From NCBI GenBank assembly GCA_964594635.1, contig CAZQMV010000001.1, positions 124,001 through 188,000 of the forward strand: 64,000 bases of DNA, in the 5' to 3' direction. Each line of letters opens with the position of its first letter. Position 1 is the first letter of the stretch. Both the position numbers and the translations under genes were made by a program. The notes below the pieces were generated by a model. The model was not told where the DNA came from and ran no database searches. It saw only the letters and a program-made list of their open reading frames with translations. Source of the DNA: Berkiella sp964594635 (GTDB lineage Bacteria > Pseudomonadota > Gammaproteobacteria > Berkiellales > Berkiellaceae). This document shows, one piece after another, positions 9,984 to 17,618 of the stretch.

Positions 9984-10736
9984 GTGCAAACCGATTTTTA
10001 TAAAGGGATCAGCTACGCTATCCATGGCTTTAGTGATATGTTGCGACCTGGCATAAAGCGTTATGTTTGCTTTCCTTTTCTGATTAATCTTATCGTATTT
10101 GGTGCCATTTTTTTCTTTGGTAGCGAATATATTGTATACAAGCTCGATTTTCAATTTTTGCAAACGTTGCCAAAATGGTTACATTGGCTTAGTTGGTTAG
10201 TGTCCGTTATTAAAGCACTGCTGGTTGCTGTTTTAATAGTGGTATTGTTTGCAAGCTGTGCGATCCTTTCAACATTTTGTGCCAATCTCATTGGTGCTCC
10301 TTTTAATGGTTTGTTAAGCGAAGCATTTAGTGCTTCGCAGGGCAAAGAGGTTGCCTCTCGTACGCTGGTGAATACCATTACAGCAACCTTGCTGCGTGAA
10401 GGGCAGAAATATCTTTATATTATCCCTAGAGCGATTGGGGTAGGGATTATAGCAGCTATTGTGTTTTTTATTCCCGGTTTGAACCTTGCATTACCTGTTA
10501 TTTTTTATTGGTTCACTGCTTTTATGATGTCGATTGAATATGTTGATTATCCTGCTGATAGCCACCAGATCCCTTTCAAAGAACTCATTAAATTAAGAAA
10601 GGAACGACGTTGGTTGCATTTGGGGTTTGGGATCACCATCGCTGTGTTAAGTAGTGTTCCCTTCCTAAATTTGCTGGTGATGCCTGCTGCTGTGGTAGGG
10701 GCAACGCGGTTGTGGCATGAAAATTACATGCGATAA
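9984..10736 (+). CDS. cysZ: CysZ/EI24-type membrane protein
   Basis: A 250-residue integral membrane protein matching the CysZ/EI24 family in length and layout: a short amphipathic N-terminus (FYKGISYAIHGF), two long hydrophobic hairpins, a central cytosolic loop with NLIGAPFNGLLSE, and a C-terminal LVMPAAVVGATRLW segment. In enterobacteria CysZ supports sulfate uptake for cysteine synthesis; no cys genes are adjacent here, so the substrate is inferred. GTG start with AAGGA 7 nt upstream. Confidence 0.8.
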   Translation: MQTDFYKGISYAIHGFSDMLRPGIKRYVCFPFLINLIVFGAIFFFGSEYIVYKLDFQFLQTLPKWLHWLSWLVSVIKALLVAVLIVVLFASCAILSTFCANLIGAPFNGLLSEAFSASQGKEVASRTLVNTITATLLREGQKYLYIIPRAIGVGIIAAIVFFIPGLNLALPVIFYWFTAFMMSIEYVDYPADSHQIPFKELIKLRKERRWLHLGFGITIAVLSSVPFLNLLVMPAAVVGATRLWHENYMR

Positions 10737-10754
10737 ACATTTTGATCCCAGGCA

Positions 10755-11363
10755 TTAGTAGTGGGTATGGACTTTGGTTACGCCTTCAATCGCAAAAGTT
10801 TCATTTAACCATTCTGCATCTTCAGGAGACATTCTAACGCAACCATGACTTGCATTATAATTTGGAACGGAATTAGAGCCATGTAAAGCATAACCTCCGT
10901 GAAAAAACATGCAATAAGGCATTGGCGCACCGCCACGTCCTATAGGATAAATAGTCGACTTGCAACTTTCATCGCCTTTTCTAAAAATAGTGAAGGTTCC
11001 TGTGATGGTTTCACAATTTTTGCCAATATCAGGGCAATATTTTTTTCCACCTGATATTCGTCCTGAACGGATTAATTCGCCATTGTTATCGTAGGCTGTC
11101 CAAGTAAGATTACTTAAATCAACATCGATTGTTTCTTTGGGATTATTCACATTTCCCTCAAGGTTCTCATATCTATCATGAGAGACTTTTGTTTCCTTTT
11201 GATTCTCTGTTAGAGACTTATTGACGGGGTAAGCAATGACATAGTTAGGGCCAGCTTGGTGACAAATAAATTCACCTGTTTTACAAAAATCAGGTAATTC
11301 ATTACTGAATACAGTGAAAGTCATCAATGTTAAAGATACCATTAGGGCTATGTTTTTATCCAC
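10755..11363 (-). CDS. L,D-transpeptidase (YkuD domain)
   Basis: Periplasmic peptidoglycan-modifying enzyme. The catalytic signature is near the C-terminus: HGGYALHGS, then SHGCVRM with the nucleophilic Cys. A shorter start than the full open frame is chosen: GTG at 11363 has GGAAG upstream and opens a signal peptide (VDKNIALMVSLTLMTFTVFS). The catalytic domain covers about the last 130 residues. Extra cysteines (FCKTGEFIC, YCPDIGKNC) may form disulfides. It could form 3-3 cross-links or anchor proteins to the wall; the sequence does not decide. Confidence 0.85.
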   Translation of the reverse strand: MDKNIALMVSLTLMTFTVFSNELPDFCKTGEFICHQAGPNYVIAYPVNKSLTENQKETKVSHDRYENLEGNVNNPKETIDVDLSNLTWTAYDNNGELIRSGRISGGKKYCPDIGKNCETITGTFTIFRKGDESCKSTIYPIGRGGAPMPYCMFFHGGYALHGSNSVPNYNASHGCVRMSPEDAEWLNETFAIEGVTKVHTHY

Positions 11364-11506
11364 GTATAGGCTTCCAATTTCAAGACTATGCACAGATATG
11401 ACAAGCAAGAAAAGATTTAGTTCACTTAAGATCGGGTGATTTGAATTGTCGTTAAAAAGCAGTGTAAAATAGAGTGCTAGTTTAATAAAAAAGAGTTTTA
11501 ACTTAA

Positions 11507-12271
11507 ATGCTACCTAACTATTTTTCATATGAAAAGCAATATGCACAAAATGCACTGAGAGGTATGGATATTGAGCCACGTCCACCATTGGCTATGAACA
11601 TGGCTTTGCAATATTCAGGCGCTCAAAAGCATCTTTTAGATATTGGCTGTGGTACAGCAGATAAAATGCTCACCTTAACACACGCCTTTAATACCGTGAC
11701 AGGTGTCGAGCCTTCTATGCCGCTTGTGGCGGTGGCGAGACAAAATATTCATACCAAGCAATCTCATAACGCTTTTCTGATACGAGGAGTCAGTCAAAAC
11801 CTTCCTCTTGCCTCTAATACATTTGATGTGATAACAGCTGTTTTAACCTGGGAAGATCCTAAGGAAGCGCATAGAGTTATAAAATCAAATGGATCATTGA
11901 TTGTAGAGGGATTAGGCCCGGAGGATAAGTCTGCATTTACAATCTATTTTGGCAAAGATGCCAGTGGTTACCGTGGTGCGTGTCTAGATATTAATTTGGA
12001 GCAGTTAAAACAACGGCTCTATGATAAATGGTCACCTTATTTTTCAGAAATTGACGTTCTTAACCAAAAATGGCGCACTTCCTATACTAAAGAAGGGTTG
12101 TGGGATTTAGTCACAACAACCTATTCAACGGTGAGACATTTTGATCCACAAAAAGATAAACAGTGCTTTGATAAAGCAATAAAGTCGTTAGAGAAAGACG
12201 GGCAAATCGTATTAACTCAAAATAGATTAGTGATGATTGCGAAGGCTAAGAAATTCACACATTTCACATGA
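11507..12271 (+). CDS. Class I SAM-dependent methyltransferase
   Basis: A 254-residue cytosolic enzyme. The SAM-binding motif I is HLLDIGCGTADK (residues 43-54), followed by an acidic strand end (VTGVEPS) and a motif IV-like DVITAVLTWED. The fold matches the UbiE/Methyltransf_11 group. The acceptor substrate is not evident and neighbours do not help. The C-terminal 80 residues are less typical and may form the substrate lid. Confidence 0.8.
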   Translation: MLPNYFSYEKQYAQNALRGMDIEPRPPLAMNMALQYSGAQKHLLDIGCGTADKMLTLTHAFNTVTGVEPSMPLVAVARQNIHTKQSHNAFLIRGVSQNLPLASNTFDVITAVLTWEDPKEAHRVIKSNGSLIVEGLGPEDKSAFTIYFGKDASGYRGACLDINLEQLKQRLYDKWSPYFSEIDVLNQKWRTSYTKEGLWDLVTTTYSTVRHFDPQKDKQCFDKAIKSLEKDGQIVLTQNRLVMIAKAKKFTHFT

Positions 12272-12317
12272 GTTCATCTAAGATTCACATTGTTCATCTC
12301 AAGTGGGAGCAATAACT

Positions 12318-12623
12318 GTGAATAAATACATTCGATTGATCTTGTTAAGCGCTATTTTAGGACTATGTTCTTTTATACCATTATCCTATGCGGGTGATAC
12401 TGCTCCACAAAAAGGAGAAATGCTATTAGCATCATTAGCCTTACATTCGTATGAAGGTGTGTGCTGTGGGAAAGGTGTGTGCTGTGGGAGTGAGGCATCT
12501 CACGCTCCTAAAGCAAAAAAGGTTCACTATAAACATCATCACAAGCATAAACATAAGAAGCATAAGAAAAAACATACACCTAAATGCAAACCCAAACCTT
12601 CATGCGGATGCCAATATAGTTAA
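12318..12623 (+). CDS. Small secreted Cys/His/Lys-rich protein, possible metal binder
   Basis: About 101 residues from GTG 12318, chosen because GGGAG sits 8 nt upstream; an in-frame GTG at 12303 would lie across that Shine-Dalgarno. A signal peptide (about 1-26, ending SYAGD) precedes two tandem GVCCG(K/S) motifs, a run of His and Lys between about 70 and 90, and a C-terminal C-K-P-K-P-S-C-G-C cluster. This composition suggests metal or polyanion binding in the periplasm, but that is inference and no family is recognised. Confidence 0.65.
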   Translation: MNKYIRLILLSAILGLCSFIPLSYAGDTAPQKGEMLLASLALHSYEGVCCGKGVCCGSEASHAPKAKKVHYKHHHKHKHKKHKKKHTPKCKPKPSCGCQYS

Positions 12624-12637
12624 AGGTAAAGTCTAGA

Positions 12638-12665
12638 CCGATGTCTCAGATCCTTGAGGCATCGG
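12638..12665 (+). terminator. Stem-loop downstream of the Cys/His-rich gene
   Basis: An 11-bp stem (CCGATGTCTCA paired with TGAGGCATCGG, one G-U) around a 6-nt loop, 15 bp after the stop codon. No U-run follows, so it may stabilise the mRNA end or act weakly as a terminator. Confidence 0.5.
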
Positions 12666-12807
12666 GCGTTAACCCAAGTGCCTTGCTTCTATGATGTTAC
12701 GACTCATTGATTAAAATTCCCTTTAATTGATAAAAAAGTGTAAGCTTTTTAACACAATGAGGTAAGGATTGTAAATAAAGCTAGATAAAAAACATCATGA
12801 AGTGAAA

Positions 12808-12829
12808 GGGTCAAGCGTCACATTGACCC
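12808..12829 (-). terminator. Stem-loop after the ankyrin gene
   Basis: GGGTCAA paired with TTGACCC around an 8-nt loop, about 12 bp beyond the stop of the leftward ankyrin gene. On the minus strand it is followed by TTTCACTT, a weak U-tract. Confidence 0.5.
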
Positions 12830-12840
12830 TAGAAGCTGAG

Positions 12841-14088
12841 TTACCGCATACCGGGAAGTTTGGAAATCTCAGTGGTTAAGTCACTTTGGTTTTCTAAACG
12901 GGCTTTCATGCCTGCGGTAGCAGCAATCGGATGACGAAGTGCTTGCCGCTGTGTAAAACTCCATAAGAAACCTGATCGAGAATGTGCCTGTATACCAATT
13001 TTAAGCGCTTCTTGTTCACCCTTGTCAGTCACCGATGAAATCATTGAGGCATTAGAATAATAAGTGGAAGCCTTATTTAGATAAGCATTGCGTGCCTTCA
13101 CTAAACCAGCCATAACGCCGGTTGCTAGAAGCGTGGATAGGAATAGCGTGCTTGCACCTAGGCCAAATAGCAAACCAATCCCCGCCATTCCTAACCCTGT
13201 TGCAAGACAATAGGGTTTCCAATTTACCTGATAGTTCACTAGTGCTTTTGTATTTGGTGGAACTTGAACTGAAGGTGTTTTTGCTTCTTGTTGTTGAGGA
13301 GAAGCAATGATCTTCTCGGCAGGTGGCGGAGTTAACTGTTTAGGTTTTTGCGGAGCTGGATGGTTTTTCAAATACGCTTCTACAGTGTTGGCATTAGCAC
13401 CATTTTCGAGCAAAGCTGCAACTGTATCAGGATGACCATTGATAATGGCAAGGTGAACAGGAGTGTGCCCCTCACTATCAATCGCTTCTTTATTGACGTT
13501 TTTTGAAATGAGCGACTTAACAATATCCGTTTTCCCACTTTTAGCAGCAAAGTGTAACGGTGTTTGATTCTTAGTTGCTAAAGCTTCTTTGTTTGCTCCT
13601 TTTGCCATTAAGTGGTTAGCAATATCAACATGTCCTGTTGCTGCGATGTGCAAGGGCGTTCTATCACCAGAAGAAGGTTCTTCAAGCTTAGCACCATGCT
13701 TGATGAGAAGATCGATGATCTGAAGTTGCTCTGCTCGAAGTTCCTCTTCAGTAGGTAGCTTAGAAAGCTTTTTATTGTTAAAGAGATAAGTCATCCCTGC
13801 AATAATTTCATTGTAATGATCTGAGCGCGCAGCATAATGTAGGGGAGTGGTATGATTTTTGATTTCAGTGACATCAGTTTTCGCGCCATTCTCAAGTAAC
13901 ATTCGCACCATTTCAAGATCTAAATGTTCAGTGGCGATATGTAATGCAGTGCCACTTAGTGGCTCGCTTTGATTTACTTCAGCGCCATTAGTAATGCATT
14001 TTAGCGCCTCTTTGACATCTCTTTCGATTACTCGGGTAAAAAATGGATTTCTTGTTCCGCCAACCATAAAACTGCCTAATGAGGTCAA
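12841..14088 (-). CDS. Ankyrin-repeat protein with C-terminal membrane segment (candidate effector)
   Basis: A 415-residue protein with about six ankyrin repeats between residues 20 and 235. TALHIATEHLD, TPLHYAARSD, TPLHIAATGH, TPLHFAAKSG and TPVHLAIINGH mark successive repeats, with a charged insertion around 105-120. A proline-rich linker (240-280) leads to a hydrophobic stretch of about 40 residues (295-335), probably two membrane helices, then a basic helical tail. Ankyrin plus membrane anchor is common in secreted effectors of intracellular bacteria; secretion is inferred, with no signal seen. It is divergent from the next ankyrin gene across 210 bp. Confidence 0.8.
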   Translation of the reverse strand: MTSLGSFMVGGTRNPFFTRVIERDVKEALKCITNGAEVNQSEPLSGTALHIATEHLDLEMVRMLLENGAKTDVTEIKNHTTPLHYAARSDHYNEIIAGMTYLFNNKKLSKLPTEEELRAEQLQIIDLLIKHGAKLEEPSSGDRTPLHIAATGHVDIANHLMAKGANKEALATKNQTPLHFAAKSGKTDIVKSLISKNVNKEAIDSEGHTPVHLAIINGHPDTVAALLENGANANTVEAYLKNHPAPQKPKQLTPPPAEKIIASPQQQEAKTPSVQVPPNTKALVNYQVNWKPYCLATGLGMAGIGLLFGLGASTLFLSTLLATGVMAGLVKARNAYLNKASTYYSNASMISSVTDKGEQEALKIGIQAHSRSGFLWSFTQRQALRHPIAATAGMKARLENQSDLTTEISKLPGMR

Positions 14089-14298
14089 AAAAAGTGATGT
14101 TATATTGATTTAGCTTAAATATCAATCAATATAAAGACTTCTAGTGTAGTTTCTCTTGTTGAATTCTACAACCTACACATACCATCTATCTTGTATTTAC
14201 TACTGTTGAGTCGATTTATAGAAATTCCTAACATGAAGTACTGGCGTTATCTTGTTATGGTGCGGCAGTTTATTGATTGTTTGTAAAGAGTTTAAGAT

Positions 14299-14973
14299 AT
14301 GTTAACTGGAATGTACTCAATGTTCACGAATGCGTGGGATCTCTACTGTGACCCTAATATAACACTCCATGAAGCAGTGAGAACCAATAATGGCCTATTA
14401 GCAAGAGCTGCTATAGCCAGACGCGCTGACATTGATAGTGTGCAATTTTTAGATAATGGTGTTGGCGGTACGGCATTACATCATGCAGCCTACGAAGGAA
14501 AAAATGATATGGTTCGATTGCTGATCCAACTGGAAGCACTGGTTGATGCATCGAGCTTTAGACGATCAGTCGAAAATAGCGATCGAACTCCATTAACCTA
14601 TCCTTCTTTATCTCCTAATTATGAATGTATTGGTGAAACACCGTTACATTGGGCAGCACGCATGAACCAGATTGATGCTGCAGCCATCTTAATCACTGAT
14701 GGAAAAGCGTATGTCAATGCATTTGATGAAAAGATGGACACACCATTACACTTCGCTGCACGCACTGGCAATAGAGCAATGGCAAGTTTACTCTTGCAAC
14801 ATGGTGCAAGGGTGAACAGTGTCAATGAAGAAGGCTTAACACCCGCTATGGTGGCAAAACAATATAATCAAGAACATATGTTGAAATTGCTTACCTCAGT
14901 TGGACCACTATCAGAAGCGACAGAAGAAAGAAGTTCAAAGCGAACGAAAGTGGAAAAGCCAGCCTTTATTTAA
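14299..14973 (+). CDS. Ankyrin-repeat protein with basic C-terminal motif (candidate effector)
   Basis: 224 residues with about four ankyrin repeats: LHEAVRTNN, TALHHAAYEGK, TPLHWAARMNQ, TPLHFAARTGN, then a degenerate TPAMVAKQYNQ. No signal peptide or membrane helix. The C-terminus ends SSKRTKVEKPAFI; KRTKVEK resembles a nuclear localisation signal. It lies divergent from another ankyrin gene, so the two may share a control region at 14089-14298. Role in host cells is inference. Confidence 0.8.
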   Translation: MLTGMYSMFTNAWDLYCDPNITLHEAVRTNNGLLARAAIARRADIDSVQFLDNGVGGTALHHAAYEGKNDMVRLLIQLEALVDASSFRRSVENSDRTPLTYPSLSPNYECIGETPLHWAARMNQIDAAAILITDGKAYVNAFDEKMDTPLHFAARTGNRAMASLLLQHGARVNSVNEEGLTPAMVAKQYNQEHMLKLLTSVGPLSEATEERSSKRTKVEKPAFI

Positions 14974-14996
14974 AGGATGGCTCTTTGGCTTTTTTT
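14957..14996 (+). terminator. Rho-independent terminator overlapping the ankyrin gene stop
   Basis: A stem of AGCCA and CCTTTA paired with TAAAGG and TGGCT, with one mismatch, is followed by CTTTGGC and a run of seven T. The stop codon lies in the hairpin loop. Confidence 0.7.
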
Positions 14997-15049
14997 ATAA
15001 CCAACAAAGCGAATAGGGGGATATACAATAATGCTAAGTTCCTTGCAGA

Positions 15050-15259
15050 TTAACTTATTTGGAAGTGTTTAGAACATTGTGTTAATAAATCATCCTTTTT
15101 GAACCACAAAATAGGTTCAAATTTATAACGATAGCGCCCATTTTTCTTTTCCATTTTGACAAGCCCTTTGTATTGCCCGCTATGGAATATGCTAATTTCG
15201 TATGGCTTTTTGTTAATGACGATTTTTTCGTCATCAATTCCTAAGGGGCTCGTTCTCAT
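15050..15259 (-). CDS. Small hypothetical protein
   Basis: 69 residues, basic and beta-rich (KPYEISIFHSGQYKGLVKME, then RYRYKFEPILWFKK). AAGGA lies 8 nt before the ATG, which supports a real gene. No family recognised. Confidence 0.5.
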   Translation of the reverse strand: MRTSPLGIDDEKIVINKKPYEISIFHSGQYKGLVKMEKKNGRYRYKFEPILWFKKDDLLTQCSKHFQIS

Positions 15260-15404
15260 TTAAATGATCCTTATACAATGGGATATTTTAAGTATATGGG
15301 GACGCTAACAGGTAAATTCAACGCTTCACAAGTATTCTCTTGTTTTCCTTGTAAGTTTTCTTAATTTTATTTAAACTGCCGACTTTTATTTTTACAGGTG
15401 AATC

Positions 15405-15977
15405 ATGACCTCCCCAACGAAAAATAAGTCGAGCAAAGATAATCCTGACATGCTTGTCTTGAAGGAATTAAATGTTGAGCTATACCAAAATCTGATAATC
15501 ACCTTGGATTATCTTCAGAATGCAGATATCAAGAAGTTTATCGATAATCCTGGTGATCTTTCCAAGTTATTGTTGAGCAGAAGCGTGATTGAGGAAATTG
15601 ATAAATTCTCGTTAACTACAAAAGCTGAGAAAATAGCCGCATCTTTGCGCCAATGGCAAACTGAGCTGATTTTTCATTACAACCGTCTTATTCCTCAAGT
15701 CAAAAGCCAGCCTTATTCTATTATCATTAAATTTCTGCAAATGAATTTTGCAGTGGATTTAATGCAACCGATCCCCTTAACACCACTCAAAAGTGCACGG
15801 CTTCAGGCGCGAGGAAAGGGTAGTTCACCCAATAATGAAGCAGAGGCAGTGCATAATGTGGTTGAATTACCTCACCATAAATCTACAGTCGCGAAAAAAC
15901 TCATATTTGATGTTAATGTAAGCGTCAAAGCAGAACCAGGTATTCCACAAAACCCTAAGACATCACCCAGGATCTAG
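15405..15977 (+). CDS. Hypothetical protein, helical with disordered tail
   Basis: 190 residues. The first 20 are polar and disordered, 20-130 are helical (leucine and isoleucine heptad-like spacing), and the last 60 are low-complexity and basic. No signal peptide or recognised family. GGTG lies 7 nt before the ATG. Its place among ankyrin and kinase genes suggests an effector, but nothing in the sequence proves it. Confidence 0.55.
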   Translation: MTSPTKNKSSKDNPDMLVLKELNVELYQNLIITLDYLQNADIKKFIDNPGDLSKLLLSRSVIEEIDKFSLTTKAEKIAASLRQWQTELIFHYNRLIPQVKSQPYSIIIKFLQMNFAVDLMQPIPLTPLKSARLQARGKGSSPNNEAEAVHNVVELPHHKSTVAKKLIFDVNVSVKAEPGIPQNPKTSPRI

Positions 15978-16077
15978 AAAATTTAGCTAGTAACTAAACA
16001 GTGTAGCAAAGCAGAGTTGCGAAGCCATGATAATATAAATTACGATGTGAGCTAGGTTATTTATGCATGAGGGATCT

Positions 16078-16380
16078 ATGCGTGAACTTGTATTAAGTGA
16101 GTGCTTATCGGTCAGTGGTGGTGAAGATAACACCTTTGATTTAAACGATGTTTTTGACATGATTGAAAATCGTGAAGACAAGCTATTGCTGGTCGGCACC
16201 TTACTAGCGTTTGGCACGAGTTACTATTGTGCCATGATAGCAAGTCGATATGGTGCAGCATATGCTTTGTTGGGAGGTGTTGGCGGTTTAATTGCAGGTG
16301 CTTATTTACTACCTCTGGCTTTTATTACGACGTATGCCATGGTTGATCAATCCTACCACTTTTTTGGGTTCGTCAAATAA
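16078..16380 (+). CDS. Small hydrophobic peptide with double-glycine leader (bacteriocin-like)
   Basis: About 100 residues. From the ATG at 16078 the protein opens MRELVLSECLSVSGG, which matches the class II bacteriocin/colicin V leader pattern (M-R/K-E-L, L-S-x-x-E, V-S-G-G). GG leaders are cut by C39-peptidase ABC exporters. The rest has an acidic stretch and two hydrophobic helices rich in G and A (about 40-85), typical of pore-forming bacteriocins. GAGGGA directly precedes this ATG; an upstream ATG at 16063 would add 5 residues. No exporter or immunity gene is adjacent. Confidence 0.6.
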   Translation: MRELVLSECLSVSGGEDNTFDLNDVFDMIENREDKLLLVGTLLAFGTSYYCAMIASRYGAAYALLGGVGGLIAGAYLLPLAFITTYAMVDQSYHFFGFVK

Positions 16381-16543
16381 TCGCAATTAGCTGTGACCAG
16401 TATAAAAGGGTGGGTATACAATGAAATCATAGTACTATACGCATCTAATCACGCTTCTTTACTCATTCATCTGATAACGATAGTCCTTTTGTTAATTGCC
16501 TTATATTCTAGCTGAAAATTATCATTTAATTTAAGGCGAATAT

Positions 16544-17413
16544 ATGATAGGCGCACCAAATGATTCAACCCCACAAGAGCTTTTTGGAAAAGTATTGACT
16601 CCAATTGTTCTTCTTGGTGAGGGTGAATGGGGTGTGGCTTGGCTCGTGTCAGATGAAAATAATCAACGATTTACCTTAAAAATCACAGATACAAAAAATG
16701 GAAAAAATGAAGCGGCTATTAATCGTAGATTAAACCGTTTAATGGGTTTTGAATTAAATCCCGAAGATCAAACCTATTGTGCGATGCTTTTACAGCACAT
16801 TAAAGGTCAAAGTATTCATGCACTGATTACTCCTCATATTAAACATTTCATTGAAAATGAATTTGGTGAAATGGAAGTTATTTTTAATGAAGGATATTTA
16901 GAAGAGCCAATTGACACTTTTGCGAGTGGTTTACATAGAAATATAACGCTAGCATTAGGCGTAACAAAAGCCTTAGCTAAACTCCATGCAGCCAATATAT
17001 CACATGGAGATGTCGATCTGGGTAATTATATTGTCGCTAACCCATCAAATAGTAATACTGTTCAAGCCATTGATTTTGGTTTATCAAAAGATATTTCTAA
17101 AATGAGTGACCGCCATAACATCGCTTTTGCAATAGGTGGTGATATTATGGATTTACAACAAATGCTAGCAAAAATGCTACCTGCTAATATCATGCAGCAT
17201 ATCAATGCGCTTTATGATAACGATAGGATCCCTTCACTTTCAGAAGTTGTAAGAGTACTCAATACGCGTTTAGAAATGCTAAATACCGCCTCATCAAAGG
17301 CGATTGTTAATTCTTATAATAATTTGCGTGCTTGTTCAGCGCGATCCGTGTTGGGTGACACGATAAATACTGCAAACGCAGATATTTGCTCAGAGATTCG
17401 TCATTCAATTTGA
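16544..17413 (+). CDS. Eukaryote-like Ser/Thr protein kinase (candidate effector)
   Basis: A 289-residue protein with a protein kinase fold. The glycine-rich loop is GEGEWG (25-30), the VAIK-type lysine is K46 in TLKI, the catalytic loop is HGDVDLGN with D156 and N161 (HGD replaces HRD), and the metal-binding DFG is D177-G179. All three key residues are present, so it is probably active. No membrane helix or PASTA domain, unlike cell-wall-sensing bacterial kinases. The HGD form also occurs in lipopolysaccharide and aminoglycoside kinases, so the substrate is uncertain. Neighbours suggest a secreted effector. Confidence 0.72.
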   Translation: MIGAPNDSTPQELFGKVLTPIVLLGEGEWGVAWLVSDENNQRFTLKITDTKNGKNEAAINRRLNRLMGFELNPEDQTYCAMLLQHIKGQSIHALITPHIKHFIENEFGEMEVIFNEGYLEEPIDTFASGLHRNITLALGVTKALAKLHAANISHGDVDLGNYIVANPSNSNTVQAIDFGLSKDISKMSDRHNIAFAIGGDIMDLQQMLAKMLPANIMQHINALYDNDRIPSLSEVVRVLNTRLEMLNTASSKAIVNSYNNLRACSARSVLGDTINTANADICSEIRHSI

Positions 17414-17598
17414 TTTCCCCTAATCGGCTCTCCATCTTTGTGGTAGGTCACCATAAACTCTCGCTCTGATAACCCCCATCGCGTGAGATCACACTTCAAC
17501 AGATGCTTCGCTTCTTGAAGTGTATTGGGTATATGCAATGTAAAAAGTACTCCATAACAGCTAGGTGTGTGACATAATATGTTGAAGTAAATACTCAA
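17401..17598 (-). CDS. Doubtful small ORF
   Basis: 65 residues from a TTG, convergent with the kinase gene and overlapping its end by 13 bp. The C-terminal half (LLKCDLTRWGLSEREFMVTY) looks protein-like, but there is no Shine-Dalgarno and no recognised family. It may be a gene remnant or chance. Confidence 0.28.
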   Translation of the reverse strand: MSIYFNILCHTPSCYGVLFTLHIPNTLQEAKHLLKCDLTRWGLSEREFMVTYHKDGEPIRGNQIE

Positions 17599-17618
17599 TT
17601 TATTGAGGGGTTACCACT

